DNA of 64,000 nt from Desulfobacteraceae bacterium (lineage in GTDB: Bacteria > Desulfobacterota > Desulfobacteria > Desulfobacterales > Desulfobacteraceae), in NCBI GenBank assembly GCA_016744295.1, contig JADGEQ010000025.1, forward strand, positions 34,694 to 98,693. The letters run 5' to 3'. This document shows positions 63,661-64,000 of this stretch, piece after piece. The notes below the pieces were generated by a model. That model saw nothing but the letters and a program-made list of their open reading frames with translations. It had not been told where the DNA came from and searched no databases. The translations under genes and the position numbers were made by a program. Each line of letters starts with the position of its first letter. The stretch's first letter is position 1.

Positions 63661-63909
63661 TTATCCCCAAATAAGGTTTGAGTACCCTAAAAGCATTGCA
63701 CCTACCAATGAAAAAGACACATACAATATAAAAATGCGATGTTTAACTAATGTCCAGACTGCTGCCATGGCTGGCAAGGTTGTCGTAGGACCGGCAATCA
63801 AAAAAGCCAATCCTGCGGCAGGACTCATACCTTGTTCAAGAAGGCCGCTTACCATGGGCAATGCACTTAAATTACTTGTGTATACAGGAACACCTAAAAA
63901 CGTTGTCAA
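63661..63909 (-). pseudogene. Permease C-terminal fragment cut by an insertion sequence
   Basis: About 82 codons, open from the insertion boundary to TAA. The residues LGVPVYTSNLSALPMVSGLLEQGMSPAAGLAFLIAGPTTTLPAMAAVWTL (shown here only in part: LGVPVYTSNLSALP, GMSPAAGLAFLIAGPTTTLP) match the end of the YraQ/ArsP-type permease family, which exports metals or metalloids. The upstream part of the gene is missing because the sequence of a mobile element begins near 63904, so the gene is disrupted. The apparent TTG start is only the boundary. Confidence 0.7.
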
Positions 63910-64000
63910 CGGTCATGAAGAATTGAGCCATTTATGGTCATGAAAATTGAGCCACACCGATTCATTTTATAAATCGCCTTTGTCGTTTTTTTCCATTTTC
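63904..64000. mobile_element. Left end of an IS21-like insertion sequence (runs off the window)
   Basis: Begins near TGTCAACG and carries two copies of a 19-20 base repeat, GGTCATGAAGAATTGAGCCA (63911-63930) and GGTCATGAAAATTGAGCCA (63936-63954), 25 bases apart. Repeated 20-base sites at the termini and a TG start are typical of IS21-family ends. The transposase genes lie outside the window. Confidence 0.65.

Noticed and set aside
1..64000. Complete reassignment of UAG to pyrrolysine
   Set aside because: UAG ends about ten apparently normal genes here, including fliC, flgL and an MFS transporter, so it still works as a stop codon in general.
1..64000. CRISPR arrays, rRNA genes, prophage or toxin-antitoxin modules
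   Set aside because: No regularly spaced repeats, rRNA motifs, phage structural genes or recognisable toxin-antitoxin pairs were seen.

Overview
The window is about 64 kb of a motile, strictly anaerobic deltaproteobacterium. It most resembles the Desulfobacteraceae (Desulfobacterium/Desulforapulum/Desulfobacula type). The basis is the mix of genes: split bacterial pyrrolysine genes, hybrid kinases with the GGIAHDFNNIL H-box, many sigma-54 activators, a tripartite TRAP importer, ETF-linked amine dehydrogenase and folate-directed one-carbon enzymes. The species call is an inference from gene content; no database was consulted.

Layout. 1-9.5 kb: end of a flagellar operon (flgN-like, flgK, flgL) and a convergent giant flagellin whose centre is a hexapeptide-repeat domain. 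9.7-14 kb: accessory patch with a degenerate DDE-transposase-like gene, an anti-sigma/Spy-like/ECF-sigma unit, a small ORF and a sigma-54 activator. 14.3-15.5 kb: aldo/keto reductase with ferredoxin-type clusters. 15.7-21.6 kb (minus strand): purine and formimino-folate genes (adenine deaminase, NCS1 permease, cyclase-type hydrolase; then glutamate formimidoyltransferase and cyclodeaminase). 21.9-24.9 kb: two PAS-AAA-Fis sigma-54 activators. 25.3-33.0 kb: TRAP transporter dctPQM, a dimethylglycine/sarcosine-dehydrogenase-like flavoprotein and etfBA. 33.3-34.1 kb: an SDR. 34.1-37.6 kb (minus): pylT-pylSn-pylC-pylD-pylSc. 37.7-45.0 kb: TetR, GltS-type symporter and three tandem YtcJ-type amidohydrolases. 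45.0-53.1 kb: kinase plus periplasmic binding protein, MFS exporter, Pal-type lipoprotein, second hybrid kinase. 53.3-60.7 kb: sbcC, sbcD and a PatZ-like protein in one overlapping operon. 61.0-63.6 kb: a third hybrid kinase with a fused periplasmic binding domain. The right edge holds a permease gene cut by the end of an IS21-like element.

How it fits together. Between 15.7 and 37.6 kb the recognisable enzymes would all release C1 units to tetrahydrofolate (formimino-THF cyclodeaminase; demethylation by a GcvT-type flavoprotein with ETF) or support methylamine methyltransferases (pyrrolysine). In a sulfate reducer these units would feed the folate branch of the Wood-Ljungdahl pathway. The TRAP operon and the flavoprotein operon each carry a -24/-12 promoter and the same pair of upstream palindromes (TGATTCA-N4-TGAATCA) at nearly the same spacing, so they are probably co-activated by the PAS-AAA-Fis protein encoded next to them. 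The adenine deaminase operon has its own -24/-12 promoter and a different set of dyads beside the other activator.

Most striking points: a pyrrolysine cassette without pylB or an obvious pyrrolysine enzyme in the window; two amidohydrolase genes separated by a single in-frame UAG; the shared sigma-54 regulon; a predicted beta-helical flagellin insert; and a PatZ-like protein that has lost the core of its ATP-grasp domain.
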